Positions 16,616 through 31,055 are shown, numbered from the stretch's first letter. The stretch: DNA of 64,000 nt from Mobilicoccus massiliensis (GCF_000826525.2 NZ_LN651331.1:62001-126000); one strand, 5' to 3'. Numbers and translations are program-made. The notes: a model not told the origin generated them from the letters alone.

Positions 16616-17439
16616 CCGGGCTCCTCGAACGTCACCGAGGTGTACCCGACGACCCGGCTCTTGTCTCCGGCCGTGTCACCGGAGTTGCAGGCCTCGATGA
16701 GCCGAGGGCGGCGACCGCGACGCCGGGCCTGCAGCAGCATGCCGTTGGTCGGGTGGGCACCGCAGGCGCGTTCGGTGGGGATCGTGTCGTCGTGGTCGAG
16801 AATCTGCTCGATCGTCTCCGCGTCGACGCGGCGGGCCTCGTCGTACGGGAGGTAGTGCGAGAGATCGGTGCTGTCGACGACGAGGGTGTCGTCGCCGCCC
16901 TCGAGCACGTCGAGGACGTCGGCGACCTGCTGCGGCGTCGTCGCTCCCACCGCGAGGGGCAGCAGCGTGAAGTCGCCGAGCACCTGCTGGAGGAACGGCA
17001 CGTGCACCTCGAGGGAGTGCTCCTGGGCGTGTGCCGCCACGCTGTCGATCACCTGCGGCAGGGCGGCACGGACGTCGTCGGGAACCGGCTCGACGGGCAC
17101 CTCACCCAGGGGCGTACGGAACGCTCGACAGCCCGGATGCGCGAGCCCCCGAATCGGCACCCGGTGCACCGGGCCGAGCAGGACGACCCGCTCGACGCGC
17201 TTGGTCACCGCGGAATCCGCGACGCGCAGGTACCCGGCTGCGGCCGTGGGCCCGGAGTACACGTATCCCGCGTGGGGGGCGAGCAACACCTTGAGCCGCT
17301 CGGGCACCTCCTCGTGGCGGTCGATCGGCACCCGGTCGGCGGCGGCGACGATCATCTCGTCGATCGTGCCCGCGAGCTCGACGGGATCGGCCGGATAGAA
17401 CAGACCCGCGACGGCGGGTTCACGCACGTCGATACCCAT
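16612..17439 (-). CDS. amrB: AmmeMemoRadiSam system protein B (MEMO1 family)
   Basis: 275 residues of the MEMO family, related to class III non-haem iron dioxygenases. The metal-binding His residues are recognisable in LLAPHAGYVYSGP, LGPVHRVP (usually GPNH), AAHAQEHSLEVHVPFLQ and STDLSHYLPYDEA, and the C-terminal NSGDTAGDKSRVVGYTS is typical. The start at 17439 is chosen because sequence further upstream is the palindrome array, which happens to be open in this frame. First gene of the amrB-amrA-amrS operon; the promoter must lie in or next to the array. Confidence 0.92.
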   Translation of the reverse strand: MGIDVREPAVAGLFYPADPVELAGTIDEMIVAAADRVPIDRHEEVPERLKVLLAPHAGYVYSGPTAAAGYLRVADSAVTKRVERVVLLGPVHRVPIRGLAHPGCRAFRTPLGEVPVEPVPDDVRAALPQVIDSVAAHAQEHSLEVHVPFLQQVLGDFTLLPLAVGATTPQQVADVLDVLEGGDDTLVVDSTDLSHYLPYDEARRVDAETIEQILDHDDTIPTERACGAHPTNGMLLQARRRGRRPRLIEACNSGDTAGDKSRVVGYTSVTFEEPG

Positions 17440-17480
17440 GTCTCCATCGTGGGGTCCGTCTCGACCCGGCGCCAGACGAG

Positions 17481-18295
17481 CGCTCGAACAGGCGTTTCCA
17501 CCCGCCCCGCCCGCTCGAACAGGCGTTTTCACCGCAGGAGGCCGGGTGGAAGGGCCTGTTTGAGCGAGGGGGAGGAGACGGGATGCCGCTGACACAGGCG
17601 TTTTCACCCGCCTCGGTCGCTCGAACAGGCGGTTTCACCGCAGGAGGCCGGGTGGAAGTGCCTGTCTGAGCGAGGGGGAGGAGACGGGATGCCGCTGACA
17701 CAGGCGTTTTCACGCGCCTCGGCCGCTCAGACAGGCGCTTTCGCCGCACGAGGTCGGGTTGAAGGGCCTGTTTGAGCGAGGGGGAGGAGGCGGGATGCCG
17801 CTGACACAGGCGTTTTCACCCGCCCCGCTCGCTCGAACAGGCGTTTCCACCGCACGAGGCCGGTTGGAAGCGCCTGTCTGAGCGTGGTGATTCCCCCGGG
17901 TTCGGGTGGAACCGCCTGTTTGAGCGAGGGGGAGGGGACGGGATGCCGCTGACACAGGCGTTTTCACCCGCCCCGCCCGCTCGAACAGGCATTTTCACCG
18001 CACGAGGCCGGTTGGAAGCGCCTGTCTGAGCGTGGTGATTCCCCCGGGTCGGGTGGAAGCGCCTGTCTGAGCGGGGAGGGCGGAGACGGGATGCCGCCGA
18101 TACAGGTGCTTTCACCCGCTTCGGCCGCTCGAACAGGCGTTTTCACCGCACGGCGCCGGGTGGAAGCGCCTGTTTGAGCGTCTTCAGCCCGTGAAGCCGG
18201 TTGGAAGTGCCTGTTTGAGCGTCGTGAAGCCGGGTGGAAGGGCCTGTTCGAGCGTGGTCATGTCCCCGGGTCGGGTGGAAGGGCCTGTTCGAGGG
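17481..18295. repeat. array of 23 copies of a 24-bp element in alternating orientation
   Basis: Forward copies (CGCTCGAACAGGCGTTTTCACC type) start at 17481, 17512, 17587, 17618, 17693, 17724, 17799, 17830, 17947, 17978, 18095, 18126. Reverse copies (GGTGGAAGCGCCTGTTTGAGCG type) start at 17543, 17649, 17755, 17861, 17903, 18009, 18050, 18157, 18198, 18231, 18272. Six forward-reverse pairs are separated by exactly 8 nt (loops 17535-17542, 17641-17648, 17747-17754, 17853-17860, 18001-18008, 18149-18156), giving hairpins with about 23-bp stems. The hairpins recur at intervals of 106, 106, 106, 148 and 148 bp; the longer units contain one extra reverse copy. It lies between the start of amrB and the stop of ndh. 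Function unknown. Confidence 0.95.
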
Positions 18296-18298
18296 TCG

Positions 18299-19597
18299 TC
18301 ATTCCGCCTGGTGGGGCTGGCGGGGGCGGCCGCTGTCGGGGTCGACGGCGGAATCGTCCTCGGCCACGGCGTCGCCGACGATGTTGGTCGCCGACTGGGG
18401 CCACGCGAAGTAGCGGAACGCGGTGTTGACCATGGCCTGGAGGCGGTTGCGGCCGCCGAGCAGGGTGGCGAGGTGCACGCCCACCCACAGCGCCCAGGCG
18501 GCGAATCCGGTGACCGTGCGTCCGTTGGGGAACTGGACGACGGCGGCGTTGCGGCCGATCGTCGCCATCGTGCCCTTGTCGTCGTACGCGAACGGCGTGG
18601 TCTCCTCGCCGCGGTCGGCGGCGATGATCTGCTTGCCGACGTGCGTGCCCATCTGCATCGCCGGCTGCGCGAGCTGCGGCAGCGGACTGTCGGGCTCGAC
18701 GGCGCAGTCGCCGATCGCCCACATGTCGCGGTGGCCCTTGACCCGCAGGTCGGGCTCCACCTCGATGCGGCCGCCCTTGCCCTGCGGCACGCCCCATTCG
18801 GAGACTTCGGGGTGGGCGCCGACGCCGGAGGCCCAGATGACGAGATCGACGCCGAGGGTCGAGCCGTCGGAGAGGTCGACGGAGTCGGGTCGCACCTCCT
18901 TGACCGCCGTGCCGAGGCGCACGTCGACGCCGCGCTTGCGGAGTTCGTGCAGCGTGTAGCGCTGCAGCCTGGGCTCGAAGGGGGCCAGCAGCGTGTCGGC
19001 CATCTCGGCGAGGATGACGCGCAGGCTGTCCTGGCTGAGCTCGGGGTAGACGACGGGGATCGCCTCGGACTTCATCTCCGCCAGCGTGCCCGCCATCTCG
19101 ACGCCCGTGGCGCCGCCGCCGACGACGAGCACCGTGAAGTGCTGGCCGTGGTTGGGCTCCGTGGTCATCTGCTCGAGACCGGAGAACAGCAGGTCGCGAA
19201 CCTGCAGGGCCTCGGCTCGGGAGTAGATCGTGCGCGCGTTCTCGTGGGCGCCGGGGATGTTGAAGAAGTTCGGTCCGGCGCCCTGGGCGAGCACGAGGGT
19301 GTCGTACTCGATGGGAGCGCCGCGGTTGGTGAGGACGCGCTTGTTCTCGGCGTCGATCCCGGTGACGGTGGCGCGGCGGAACTTCGTCCTGCCCTTCGAG
19401 CGGGAGACGAAGCGGCGCAGTGGGAAGGCGATGTCTCCGGGGTTGAGGCCGCCGGTCGCGACCTGGTACAGCAACGGCTGGAACGTCGTGTAGGGGTGCC
19501 GGTCGACGAGCGTGACGTCGTATCCGGCCTTGGCGAGCTCGTGGTACGCGTGCTGGCCGCCGAAGCCCGCTCCGACGATGACGACTCGCTGGCCCAT
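18299..19597 (-). CDS. ndh: type II NADH dehydrogenase
   Basis: Single-subunit, non-proton-pumping NADH:quinone oxidoreductase, a peripheral membrane flavoprotein. 432 residues from ATG 19597, which has GTAGGAGGATCC directly upstream. The FAD-binding VVIVGAGFGG at the N-terminus, the NADH-binding VLVVGGGATGVEMAG around residue 165, WASGVGA and the FAD-contact AIGDCA motif are present, as is the C-terminal amphipathic region that anchors NDH-2 to the membrane. The stop codon lies only 4 bp from the last unit of the palindrome array, which may act as its 3' end. Confidence 0.95.
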   Translation of the reverse strand: MGQRVVIVGAGFGGQHAYHELAKAGYDVTLVDRHPYTTFQPLLYQVATGGLNPGDIAFPLRRFVSRSKGRTKFRRATVTGIDAENKRVLTNRGAPIEYDTLVLAQGAGPNFFNIPGAHENARTIYSRAEALQVRDLLFSGLEQMTTEPNHGQHFTVLVVGGGATGVEMAGTLAEMKSEAIPVVYPELSQDSLRVILAEMADTLLAPFEPRLQRYTLHELRKRGVDVRLGTAVKEVRPDSVDLSDGSTLGVDLVIWASGVGAHPEVSEWGVPQGKGGRIEVEPDLRVKGHRDMWAIGDCAVEPDSPLPQLAQPAMQMGTHVGKQIIAADRGEETTPFAYDDKGTMATIGRNAAVVQFPNGRTVTGFAAWALWVGVHLATLLGGRNRLQAMVNTAFRYFAWPQSATNIVGDAVAEDDSAVDPDSGRPRQPHQAE

Positions 19598-19749
19598 GGA
19601 TCCTCCTACGGGGTGGGAAAGGGCCGACGTGATGCCGGCTCGTTGCACGCAACCCTAGGCGTGCGTGCGAGATCCGCCACTTGTCGCGGGCACGCCGGCC
19701 CCGTGCGCGGGCCCGACCGGAGAGCCGGTAGGCTGCCTCGCGTTCGACG

Positions 19750-19785
19750 TCCTTTAACCACCGTCCTGTGAGGCGGGGAAGGAGG
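19750..19785 (+). promoter_or_regulatory. PyrR-type translational leader of the pyr operon
   Basis: TCCTTTAACC ... CCGTCCTGTGAGGCGGGG ... AAGGAGG: a GC stem with a TGTG-type loop, and an upstream TCCTTT able to pair with the GAAGGA of the Shine-Dalgarno site of pyrR. This is the layout known from actinobacterial pyr leaders, where PyrR bound to UMP stabilises the structure and blocks translation initiation. Confidence 0.75.
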
Positions 19786-19794
19786 TCAGGCGCG

Positions 19795-20436
19795 GTGACG
19801 CGACCCGACTCAGCACACACCCCATCGACGAACGAGAAGGGGGCAGAGTCGCTTTCCACCGGCGCCCCCGCCTCCGCATCCTCCGACCGGCCCGAGACGA
19901 GCACCCGCGTCGTGCTCGGCGCCGACGAGATCGCTCGTGCGTTGCGACGCATGGCCCACGAGGTGCTCGAGGGCAACAAGGGCGGCGACGACCTCGTCGT
20001 CCTCGGCATCCCGACCCGCGGAGTCCCGCTGGCCCGGCGCCTGGCCGCGCTCATGAGCGAGGTCGAGGGCCGCGACATCCCCGTCGGCACCCTCGACGTC
20101 ACGCTCTACCGCGACGACCTGCGTCGCAATCCCACCCGGCGCATGGAGCCCACGACGATCCCGGCCGAGGGCATCGACGACAAGGTCGTCGTGCTCGCCG
20201 ACGACGTGCTCTACTCCGGCCGCACGATCCGCGCCGCTCTCGACGCACTCGGCGACATCGGTCGCCCGCGCGCGGTGCGCCTCGCCGTGCTCGTCGACCG
20301 CGGACACCGCGACCTGCCCATCCGTGCCGATCACGTGGGCAAGAACCTCCCGACCTCGAGCCGTGAGCGGGTCGATGTGCACCTCGAGGAATACGACGGC
20401 CGCGACCAGGTGACGATCTCCGGAGGCGACCGCTGA
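19795..20436 (+). CDS. pyrR: bifunctional pyr operon regulator / uracil phosphoribosyltransferase PyrR
   Basis: RNA-binding UMP sensor with a phosphoribosyltransferase fold. GTG start at 19795, 9 nt after AAGGAGG. The first 35 residues are a Ser/Thr/Pro-rich extension, then the PyrR core: [26 protein letters not shown], the VTLYRDDL segment, and the PRPP-binding loop [20 protein letters not shown] near residue 135. 213 residues against about 180 for the family, the excess being the N-terminal extension. First gene of the pyrimidine operon; its TGA shares one base with the pyrB ATG. Confidence 0.95.
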   Translation: MTRPDSAHTPSTNEKGAESLSTGAPASASSDRPETSTRVVLGADEIARALRRMAHEVLEGNKGGDDLVVLGIPTRGVPLARRLAALMSEVEGRDIPVGTLDVTLYRDDLRRNPTRRMEPTTIPAEGIDDKVVVLADDVLYSGRTIRAALDALGDIGRPRAVRLAVLVDRGHRDLPIRADHVGKNLPTSSRERVDVHLEEYDGRDQVTISGGDR

Positions 20437-21443
20437 TGAAGCTCGACCACTTCCTCACCGTCGACGGGCTCTCCCGCGACCAGATCACCACGCTGCTCGA
20501 CACCGCGGTCGAGATGGAGGCCGTCGGGCAGCGCGAGGTCAAGAAGATCCCGGCGCTGCGCGGCGTGACGATCGTCAACGCGTTCTTCGAGGACTCCACG
20601 CGCACCAAGATGAGCTTCGACCTCGCGGCCAAGCGACTCTCGGCCGACACGATGGCGTTCTCGGGCAAAGGATCGTCGACCTCCAAGGGCGAGTCGTTGC
20701 GCGACACCGTGCTGACGATCGCCGCGATGGGCGTCGACGGGTTCGTCATCCGCCACAAGGGCTCCGGCGCCCCGCAGCGGGCGATGGACTGGACGGGCCT
20801 GCCCGTCGTCAACGCCGGCGACGGCATGCACGGCCACCCCACCCAGGCCCTGCTCGACGCCTACTCGATGCGCAAGGCGCTCGGTGACCTCGAGGGCAGG
20901 CACGTCGCGATCGTCGGTGACCTCTTCCACTCCCGGGTCGTGCGCAGCAACCTCACGTGCCTGCGCACCCTGGGTGCCAAGATGACGCTCGTCGCGCCGC
21001 CGACGCTGCTGCCGCAGGGCATCCGCGACTGGCCGAACGTCGACGAGGGCGTCGAGATCACGACCCATCTCGACGACGTCGTCCCGACCGTCGACTCGCT
21101 GATGATGCTGCGGGTCCAGCGCGAGCGCATGAGCGGTGGGTTCTTTCCGAGCGAGAACGAGTACACCGAGGGCTGGGGGCTCACGCGCGAGCGTTTGAAG
21201 CGCCTTCCCGAGCACGCGGTCATCTGTCACCCCGGCCCGATGAACCGCGGCCTCGAGATCGCCCCGGAGGCGGCCGACCACGCCCGCAGTCTCATCCTCG
21301 ACCAGGTCAACGCCGGGGTGAGCACGCGCATGGCGGTGCTGTTCCACCTCTTCAGCGGCGGGTCCGACGAGACGCGCGCCCCGGCCGCTCCGGCCGCCAC
21401 CACAGCCCCCACCACCACGAGCGAGCGCGAGGAGACGAAATGA
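20436..21443 (+). CDS. pyrB: aspartate carbamoyltransferase catalytic subunit
   Basis: Condenses carbamoyl phosphate with aspartate, the committed step of pyrimidine synthesis. 335 residues. The carbamoyl-phosphate-binding STRTK is at residues 54-58; HPTQALLD and the aspartate-binding LRVQRER and CHPGPMNRG motifs follow. No regulatory pyrI is present, as usual in actinobacteria. About 25 C-terminal residues form an Ala/Pro/Thr-rich tail. Translationally coupled to pyrR on the left and pyrC on the right (ATGA overlap). Confidence 0.97.
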   Translation: MKLDHFLTVDGLSRDQITTLLDTAVEMEAVGQREVKKIPALRGVTIVNAFFEDSTRTKMSFDLAAKRLSADTMAFSGKGSSTSKGESLRDTVLTIAAMGVDGFVIRHKGSGAPQRAMDWTGLPVVNAGDGMHGHPTQALLDAYSMRKALGDLEGRHVAIVGDLFHSRVVRSNLTCLRTLGAKMTLVAPPTLLPQGIRDWPNVDEGVEITTHLDDVVPTVDSLMMLRVQRERMSGGFFPSENEYTEGWGLTRERLKRLPEHAVICHPGPMNRGLEIAPEAADHARSLILDQVNAGVSTRMAVLFHLFSGGSDETRAPAAPAATTAPTTTSEREETK

Positions 21444-22777
21444 GCCACGAGACGACCGACGCGCTGCTCATCACCGGGGCCGGCATCCTCGGCGAGGGGC
21501 GGCAGGACATCCTCGTCGAGAACGGCGTGATCTCGCAGGTCGGCCAGGGCCTGAACGCCCCCGAGGGCGCTCGCACGATCGACGCCTCGTCCCTCGTGGC
21601 GCTGCCCGGGTTCGTCGACCCGCACACGCACCTGCGTGAGCCGGGCCGCGAGGACACCGAGACCATCGCCTCCGGCGCCCGCGCCGCGGCGGCGGGCGGC
21701 TACACCGCGGTCATGGCGATGGCCAACACGACCCCGGTCACCGACACGGCGATCGCGGCCGAGTGGGTCTACGACAAGGGGCAGCAGGCGCCGCACGTCG
21801 ACGTCTTCCCCATCGGCGCGGTGACCAAGGGCCTGCGCGGCGAGGAACTCGCCGAACTCGGACTCATGCACCGCAGCCGCGCGCACGTGCGCATGTTCAG
21901 CGACGACGGCAAGTGCGTCCACGACCCGCTCATCATGCGGCGGGCGCTGGAGTACGTCATCGACTTCGGCGGGGTCGTCGCCCAGCACGCGCAGGACCCG
22001 CGCCTCGCCCCGCACATGTCCTGCTGCGACGAGGGCCCGTACTCCGGGCGACTGGGCCTGCCGGCGTGGCCCGCGGTGGCCGAGGAGTCGATCGTCGCCC
22101 GCGACATCATGCTCGCGAAGACGGCCGGTTCGCGCCTGCACGTCTGCCACGTCTCGACGGCCGGCTCGGTCGAGCTCATCCGCTGGGGCAAGAGCATCGG
22201 CGTCGACGTCACCGCCGAGGTGACCCCGCACCACCTCGCACTCACGGTCGCCGAGCTCGAGGGCTACGACAGCGTGTACAAGGTCAACCCGCCGCTGCGT
22301 TCGGAGGCCGACGTCGAGGCCCTTCGCGCCGGTCTCGCCGACGGCACGATCGACGTCGTCGGCACCGACCACGCCCCGCACGGTCTGGCCGACAAGCAGC
22401 ACGACTTCGAGATCGCGACGTTCGGCATGCTCGGCCTGGAGACCGCGCTGTCGGTCGTCTCGACCCACCTCGTCGCCACCGGCCGCATGACCTGGGCCGA
22501 CGTGGCCCAGGCGATGTCGGTGCGCCCGGCCCGGCTCGCGGGTCTCGAGGGCCACGGACGTCCGATCGCGGCGGGGGAGCCGGCGAACATCGCGCTCGTC
22601 GACCCGACGGCCACGGTCGTCGTCGACCGCGACGAGAGCGAATCGCTCTCGCGGAACAACCCCTGGCACGGCCGAGAGCTCACGGGCCGGGTCGTCACGA
22701 CGATCCTGCGCGGAGTTCCGACCTACGTCGACGGGGCCGTCGCCGACCTCGAGCCGGTCGGGGCGCGAGTCCCGTGA
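21440..22777 (+). CDS. pyrC: dihydroorotase
   Basis: Zinc amidohydrolase that cyclises carbamoyl aspartate to dihydroorotate. 445 residues, class I (long) type. Metal ligands are recognisable in [10 protein letters not shown], then [15 protein letters not shown] and GTDHAPH. ATG at 21440 overlaps the pyrB stop by 4 bp, and GAGGAGACG lies upstream. The stop overlaps the GTG start of carA. Confidence 0.97.
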   Translation: MSHETTDALLITGAGILGEGRQDILVENGVISQVGQGLNAPEGARTIDASSLVALPGFVDPHTHLREPGREDTETIASGARAAAAGGYTAVMAMANTTPVTDTAIAAEWVYDKGQQAPHVDVFPIGAVTKGLRGEELAELGLMHRSRAHVRMFSDDGKCVHDPLIMRRALEYVIDFGGVVAQHAQDPRLAPHMSCCDEGPYSGRLGLPAWPAVAEESIVARDIMLAKTAGSRLHVCHVSTAGSVELIRWGKSIGVDVTAEVTPHHLALTVAELEGYDSVYKVNPPLRSEADVEALRAGLADGTIDVVGTDHAPHGLADKQHDFEIATFGMLGLETALSVVSTHLVATGRMTWADVAQAMSVRPARLAGLEGHGRPIAAGEPANIALVDPTATVVVDRDESESLSRNNPWHGRELTGRVVTTILRGVPTYVDGAVADLEPVGARVP

Positions 22778-23930
22778 CCCTCCTCTCCCGCACCCCGGCC
22801 GTCCTCGTGCTCGAGGACGGCCGGACGTTCCGCGGCGACGCGTACGGGGCCCTGGGCGAGACCGTCGGCGAGGCCGTCTTCTCCACGGGCATGAGCGGTT
22901 ACCAGGAGACGCTCACCGACCCGAGCTTCCACCGTCAGGTCGTCGTCATGACCGCGCCGCACATCGGCAACACCGGGGTCAACGACGAGGACACCGAGTC
23001 CGCCCGCATCTGGGTGAGCGGGTACGTCGTGCGCGACCCTGCGCTGCGGCCCTCGAACTGGCGCAGCCGGCGCACGCTCGAGGACGACCTGCGTGAACAG
23101 GGCGTCGTCGGCATCAGCGGCATCGACACCCGCGCCCTCACCCGCCACCTGCGCGAGGCCGGCGCGATGCGGGTCGGGATCTTCTCGGGCCGCGAGCTCT
23201 CCGACGACATCGACGGCCTGGTCGCGCACGTCCGCAAGACCCCGGCGATGACCGGCTCGGCCCTCGCCGCCGAGGTGAGCACGCCCGAGGCCTACGTCGT
23301 GCCCGCCGAGGGGGAGAAGCGGTTCACCGTGGCCGCGATCGACCTCGGCATCAAGGCCAACACCCCCCGCCTGCTCGCCCACCGCGGCGTCGAGGTGCAC
23401 GTGCTGCCCCAGACGACGCCGTTCGACGAGATCCGCTCGCTCGGCGTCGACGGCGTGTTCTTCTCCAACGGTCCCGGCGACCCCGCGACCGCAGAGACCG
23501 AGGCCGCGCTGCTGCGAGAGGTGCTCGACGCGCGAATCCCGTTCTTCGGCATCTGCTTCGGCAACCAGATCCTCGGCCGGGCTCTCGGGCTCGGCACCTA
23601 CAAGCTCAAGTACGGGCACCGCGGCATCAACCAGCCGGTGCTCGACCGGGCCACCGGCCGGGTCGAGATCACCGCGCAGAACCACGGGTTCGCCGTGGCA
23701 TGGCCCAACGAGGAGCTCACGCCGATCGACACGGAGTTCGGGCGCGCCGAAGTGAGCCACATCTGCCTCAACGACAACGTCGTCGAGGGGCTGCGTCTGC
23801 TCGACCGCCCGGCGTTCTCGGTGCAGTACCACCCCGAGGCCGCCGCCGGCCCCCACGACAGCGAGTACCTGTTCGACCGGTTCGTCGACCTCATGGCGGA
23901 CGCCGGCGACGCGACCAGCGAGGACACCTG

Positions 23931-23931
<1 letters not shown>
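22774..23931 (+). CDS. carA: carbamoyl-phosphate synthase small subunit
   Basis: Glutamine amidotransferase subunit that feeds ammonia to CarB. GTG start at 22774 gives 385 residues. The N-terminal half is the CarA-specific domain ([18 protein letters not shown] ... [12 protein letters not shown]); the C-terminal half is a class I glutaminase with nucleophile C261 in [14 protein letters not shown], and the catalytic His-Glu in [10 protein letters not shown]. Coupled on both sides by 1-4 bp overlaps. Confidence 0.97.
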
Positions 23932-28470
<4,539 letters not shown>

Positions 28471-28471
<1 letters not shown>

Positions 28472-29592
28472 TGTTCGAGTGGCTCAAGGGTGAGAAGAAG
28501 ACCGAGAACGAGGCCGCGGCGGCTCCGGCCCGAGCGGCCGGCAGCACCGCGACGCCGCGTCCCGTTCGTCAGGGCACACCCGGCCGCGGGGAGGAGCCCG
28601 GCCGCTCGCGGGATCAGGACCTCGCCGCGGCCCGTGGTGCCGTCGACCTGAGCGTCGACCTCGTGCCTGGCCTCGGTGCCCCGTTGGCGAACCCCGTGAT
28701 GACCGCGTCGGGATGCGCGGCGAACGGGCGCGAGCTCGACCGGTTCTTCGACGTCTCGACGCTCGGGGCGTTCGTCACGAAGACCGTCATGGCGAACCCG
28801 CGCTCCGGCCGCGGCACCCCGCGGATGGCCGAGACCGCGAGCGGCATGCTCAACTCGATCGGGCTGCAGGGCCCCGGCATCGAGGCGTTCTGCGCCCAGG
28901 ACCTGCCGTGGCTCGCCGAGCGCGGTGTTCGCGTGCTCGTCTCGATCGCCGGCAACGACGCGGAGGAGTTCGCCCACGTCGCCGCGGTGCTGCGCGACTG
29001 CGACGCGGCGGCCGCCGTCGCGGGTGTGGAGATCAACATCTCCTGCCCCAACGTCGCCAACCGGGGCCTCGTGTTCAGCTGCGACCCGGCCTCCTCGGCG
29101 CAGGTCGTGTCGGCCGTCGCCGCGGAACTGCCCGCGCACTGGCCGACGTTCGCCAAGCTCACGGCCGACGTCACCGACATCGTGGGCATCGCCGGTGCCG
29201 CGCTCGACGCGGGCGCCACCGGCCTCACCGCGATCAACACGCTGCTCGGCATCCGCATCGACACCACCCGCATGCGCCCGCACCTCGGCGGCATCACCGG
29301 AGGACTCTCCGGCCCGGCGATTCGCCCGGTGGCGGTACGCGCGGTGTGGCAACTGCGGGCCGCGATGCTCGCAGGAGCCCTACCGGTCGCGCCGATCATC
29401 GGCGTCGGTGGCATCGCGACGGGGGAGGACGCTCTGGAGTTCCTCGCCGCCGGCGCGAGCGCCGTGCAGGTGGGAACCGTGACCTTCCACGACCCGCAGG
29501 CCCCGGCTCGCGTGCGCGACGAGCTCGCCCTCGCCCTCCACCGTCGCGGTCTCGCCTCGGTGCGCGAGGTCGTCGGCGCCGCCCACGGCTGA
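28471..29592 (+). CDS. pyrD: dihydroorotate dehydrogenase, class 1B catalytic subunit
   Basis: FMN enzyme oxidising dihydroorotate to orotate. 373 residues; the first 56 are a low-complexity charged extension not found in typical members (about 310 aa). The TIM barrel carries NPVMTASG, VTKTV, the catalytic C192 in INISCPNV, GLTAINT and IIGVGGIATGEDA. The Cys base and the adjacent pyrK identify it as class 1B rather than the quinone-linked class 2. ATG overlaps the pyrK stop. Confidence 0.95.
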
Positions 29593-29630
29593 CGACGGCG
29601 ATCGGACAGCGGCCCACGAGAGGAGCCTTC

Positions 29631-30497
29631 ATGACCCCCCTTACCCCCTTCGGTTCGCGCCTGCGCGCGGCGATGGACACTCACGGCCCGCTGTGTGCGG
29701 GGATCGATCCGCACGCCGCCCTCCTGTCCTCGTGGGGCCTGAACGACGACATCGACGGTCTGGCGAGGTTCGCCGCGACCTGCGTCGACGCGTTCGCCGG
29801 AACGGTCGCCTGCGTCAAACCGCAGTCGGCGTTCTTCGAGCGCTTCGGGTCGGCGGGCGTCGCGGTGCTCGAGCGGACGCTGAGCGACCTGCGCGAGGCC
29901 GGCACCCTGACGATCCTCGACGTCAAGCGAGGTGACATCGGGTCGACGATGGGCGGATACGCCCAGGCCTACCTCGGCCCCGACTCGCCGTTGCGCGCCG
30001 ACGCGATCACCGTGAGCCCCTACCTCGGCTACGGCTCGCTGCGCCCCGCACTCGACCTCGCCGCTCAGGAGGGGCGCGGGGTGTTCGTCCTCGCCCTCAC
30101 CTCCAACCCCGAGGGCGCGAGCGTTCAGCACGCGCGTGGCGGCGCCGGCGACGAGTCGGTGGCCGGCTCCGTCGTCGCGGGGGTCACGGCCGACAACGCC
30201 GAGGCGGCCGCGCAGGGACGTCTGGGCAGCGTTGGGATGGTCGTCGGGGCGACGATCGGCTCGGCGGTCTCGGATCTCGGCCTCGACCTCGCCGCGGCGA
30301 ACGCGCCGCTGCTCGCGCCGGGAGTCGGCGCCCAGGGGGCCACGGCGGCCGACCTGCGCACGGTCTTCGGCCCCGCCCTGGGCAACGTCCTCGCCTCGAG
30401 CAGCCGGGACGTGCTCTCCGCCGGTCCCGGAGCGGGGGAGCTGCGCGAGCGGGCCCGCCGGGTCGCCGCCGACGTGCGTGCCATGCTGGGCGCGTGA
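29631..30497 (+). CDS. pyrF: orotidine 5'-phosphate decarboxylase
   Basis: Last step of UMP synthesis. 288 residues from ATG 29631 with GAGAGGAG upstream; this is the longer actinobacterial/archaeal-like type (about 280 aa). Conserved CAGIDPH near the N-terminus, VKPQSAFFERFG, the catalytic LDVKRGDIGSTM, and the phosphate-binding LAPGVGAQG are present. A 38-bp gap separates it from pyrD; GTG of the next gene overlaps its stop by 4 bp. Confidence 0.96.
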   Translation: MTPLTPFGSRLRAAMDTHGPLCAGIDPHAALLSSWGLNDDIDGLARFAATCVDAFAGTVACVKPQSAFFERFGSAGVAVLERTLSDLREAGTLTILDVKRGDIGSTMGGYAQAYLGPDSPLRADAITVSPYLGYGSLRPALDLAAQEGRGVFVLALTSNPEGASVQHARGGAGDESVAGSVVAGVTADNAEAAAQGRLGSVGMVVGATIGSAVSDLGLDLAAANAPLLAPGVGAQGATAADLRTVFGPALGNVLASSSRDVLSAGPGAGELRERARRVAADVRAMLGA

Positions 30498-31003
30498 CGC
30501 CCGACGACCACGCCATGACCTCCTCCGGCGCCTCGACGTCCCCCGAGCCGCCCGTCGGCAAGTCCGCCGACGAAGCCGCCACCGCACTGCCGGCCGAGCT
30601 CCTGGAGATCCGGCGCAGCATCGACAACATCGACGCCGCGCTGATCCACCTGCTCGCCGAACGGTTCAGCCACACCCAGCGGGTCGGGCGCCTCAAGGCG
30701 CGTCACGGGTTGCCGCCGGCCGACCCGGCGCGCGAGGCGGTGCAGATCGAGCGGCTGCGCTCGCTGGCCGCCGGAGCGCGTCTCGACCCCGACTTCGCCG
30801 AGAAGTTCCTCGGGTTCCTCGTCGAGGAGGTCATCCGACACCACCGGGACATCGCCCGCAAGGAGGGCCGTGAGGACGGCGCCGCCGCAACGGGACCCGG
30901 GGGAGCCGGTCCTCGCGCGGGGTCGGACGAGTCGTTCCCGGCCGATCCGGCGGCGCCCGATGCGTCCGGGCGTGGTCAGTCGCCGAACTGGACGATCGAC
31001 TGA
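30494..31003 (+). CDS. chorismate mutase (AroQ class)
   Basis: Converts chorismate to prephenate in aromatic amino acid synthesis. 169 residues from a GTG overlapping the pyrF stop; an in-frame ATG at 30515 is an alternative. The AroQ helix bundle is visible from about residue 35 to 120: ELLEIRRSIDNIDAALIHLL, an ERFSHTQRVGRLKA helix, and a terminal FLVEEVIRHH. The C-terminal 45 residues are Gly/Ala/Pro-rich and probably disordered. Small actinobacterial mutases of this type can depend on DAHP synthase for activity; whether that holds here is unknown. Confidence 0.88.
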   Translation: MTPDDHAMTSSGASTSPEPPVGKSADEAATALPAELLEIRRSIDNIDAALIHLLAERFSHTQRVGRLKARHGLPPADPAREAVQIERLRSLAAGARLDPDFAEKFLGFLVEEVIRHHRDIARKEGREDGAAATGPGGAGPRAGSDESFPADPAAPDASGRGQSPNWTID

Positions 31004-31055
31004 CTCTGGACAAGCCCCTCGAATCGGGATTTCGGCAGGTGATCGAGTGGTTTCG

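Noticed and set aside
17420..18146. Several minus-strand frames of 60-109 residues reading MKTPVSAASR-like peptides
   Set aside because: They are translations of the 24-bp element array; the peptide repeat only mirrors the DNA repeat and starts differ in every unit.
17481..18295. CRISPR array
   Set aside because: Elements occur in both orientations and the intervening sequences are themselves repeated, so there are no unique spacers; no cas gene is nearby.
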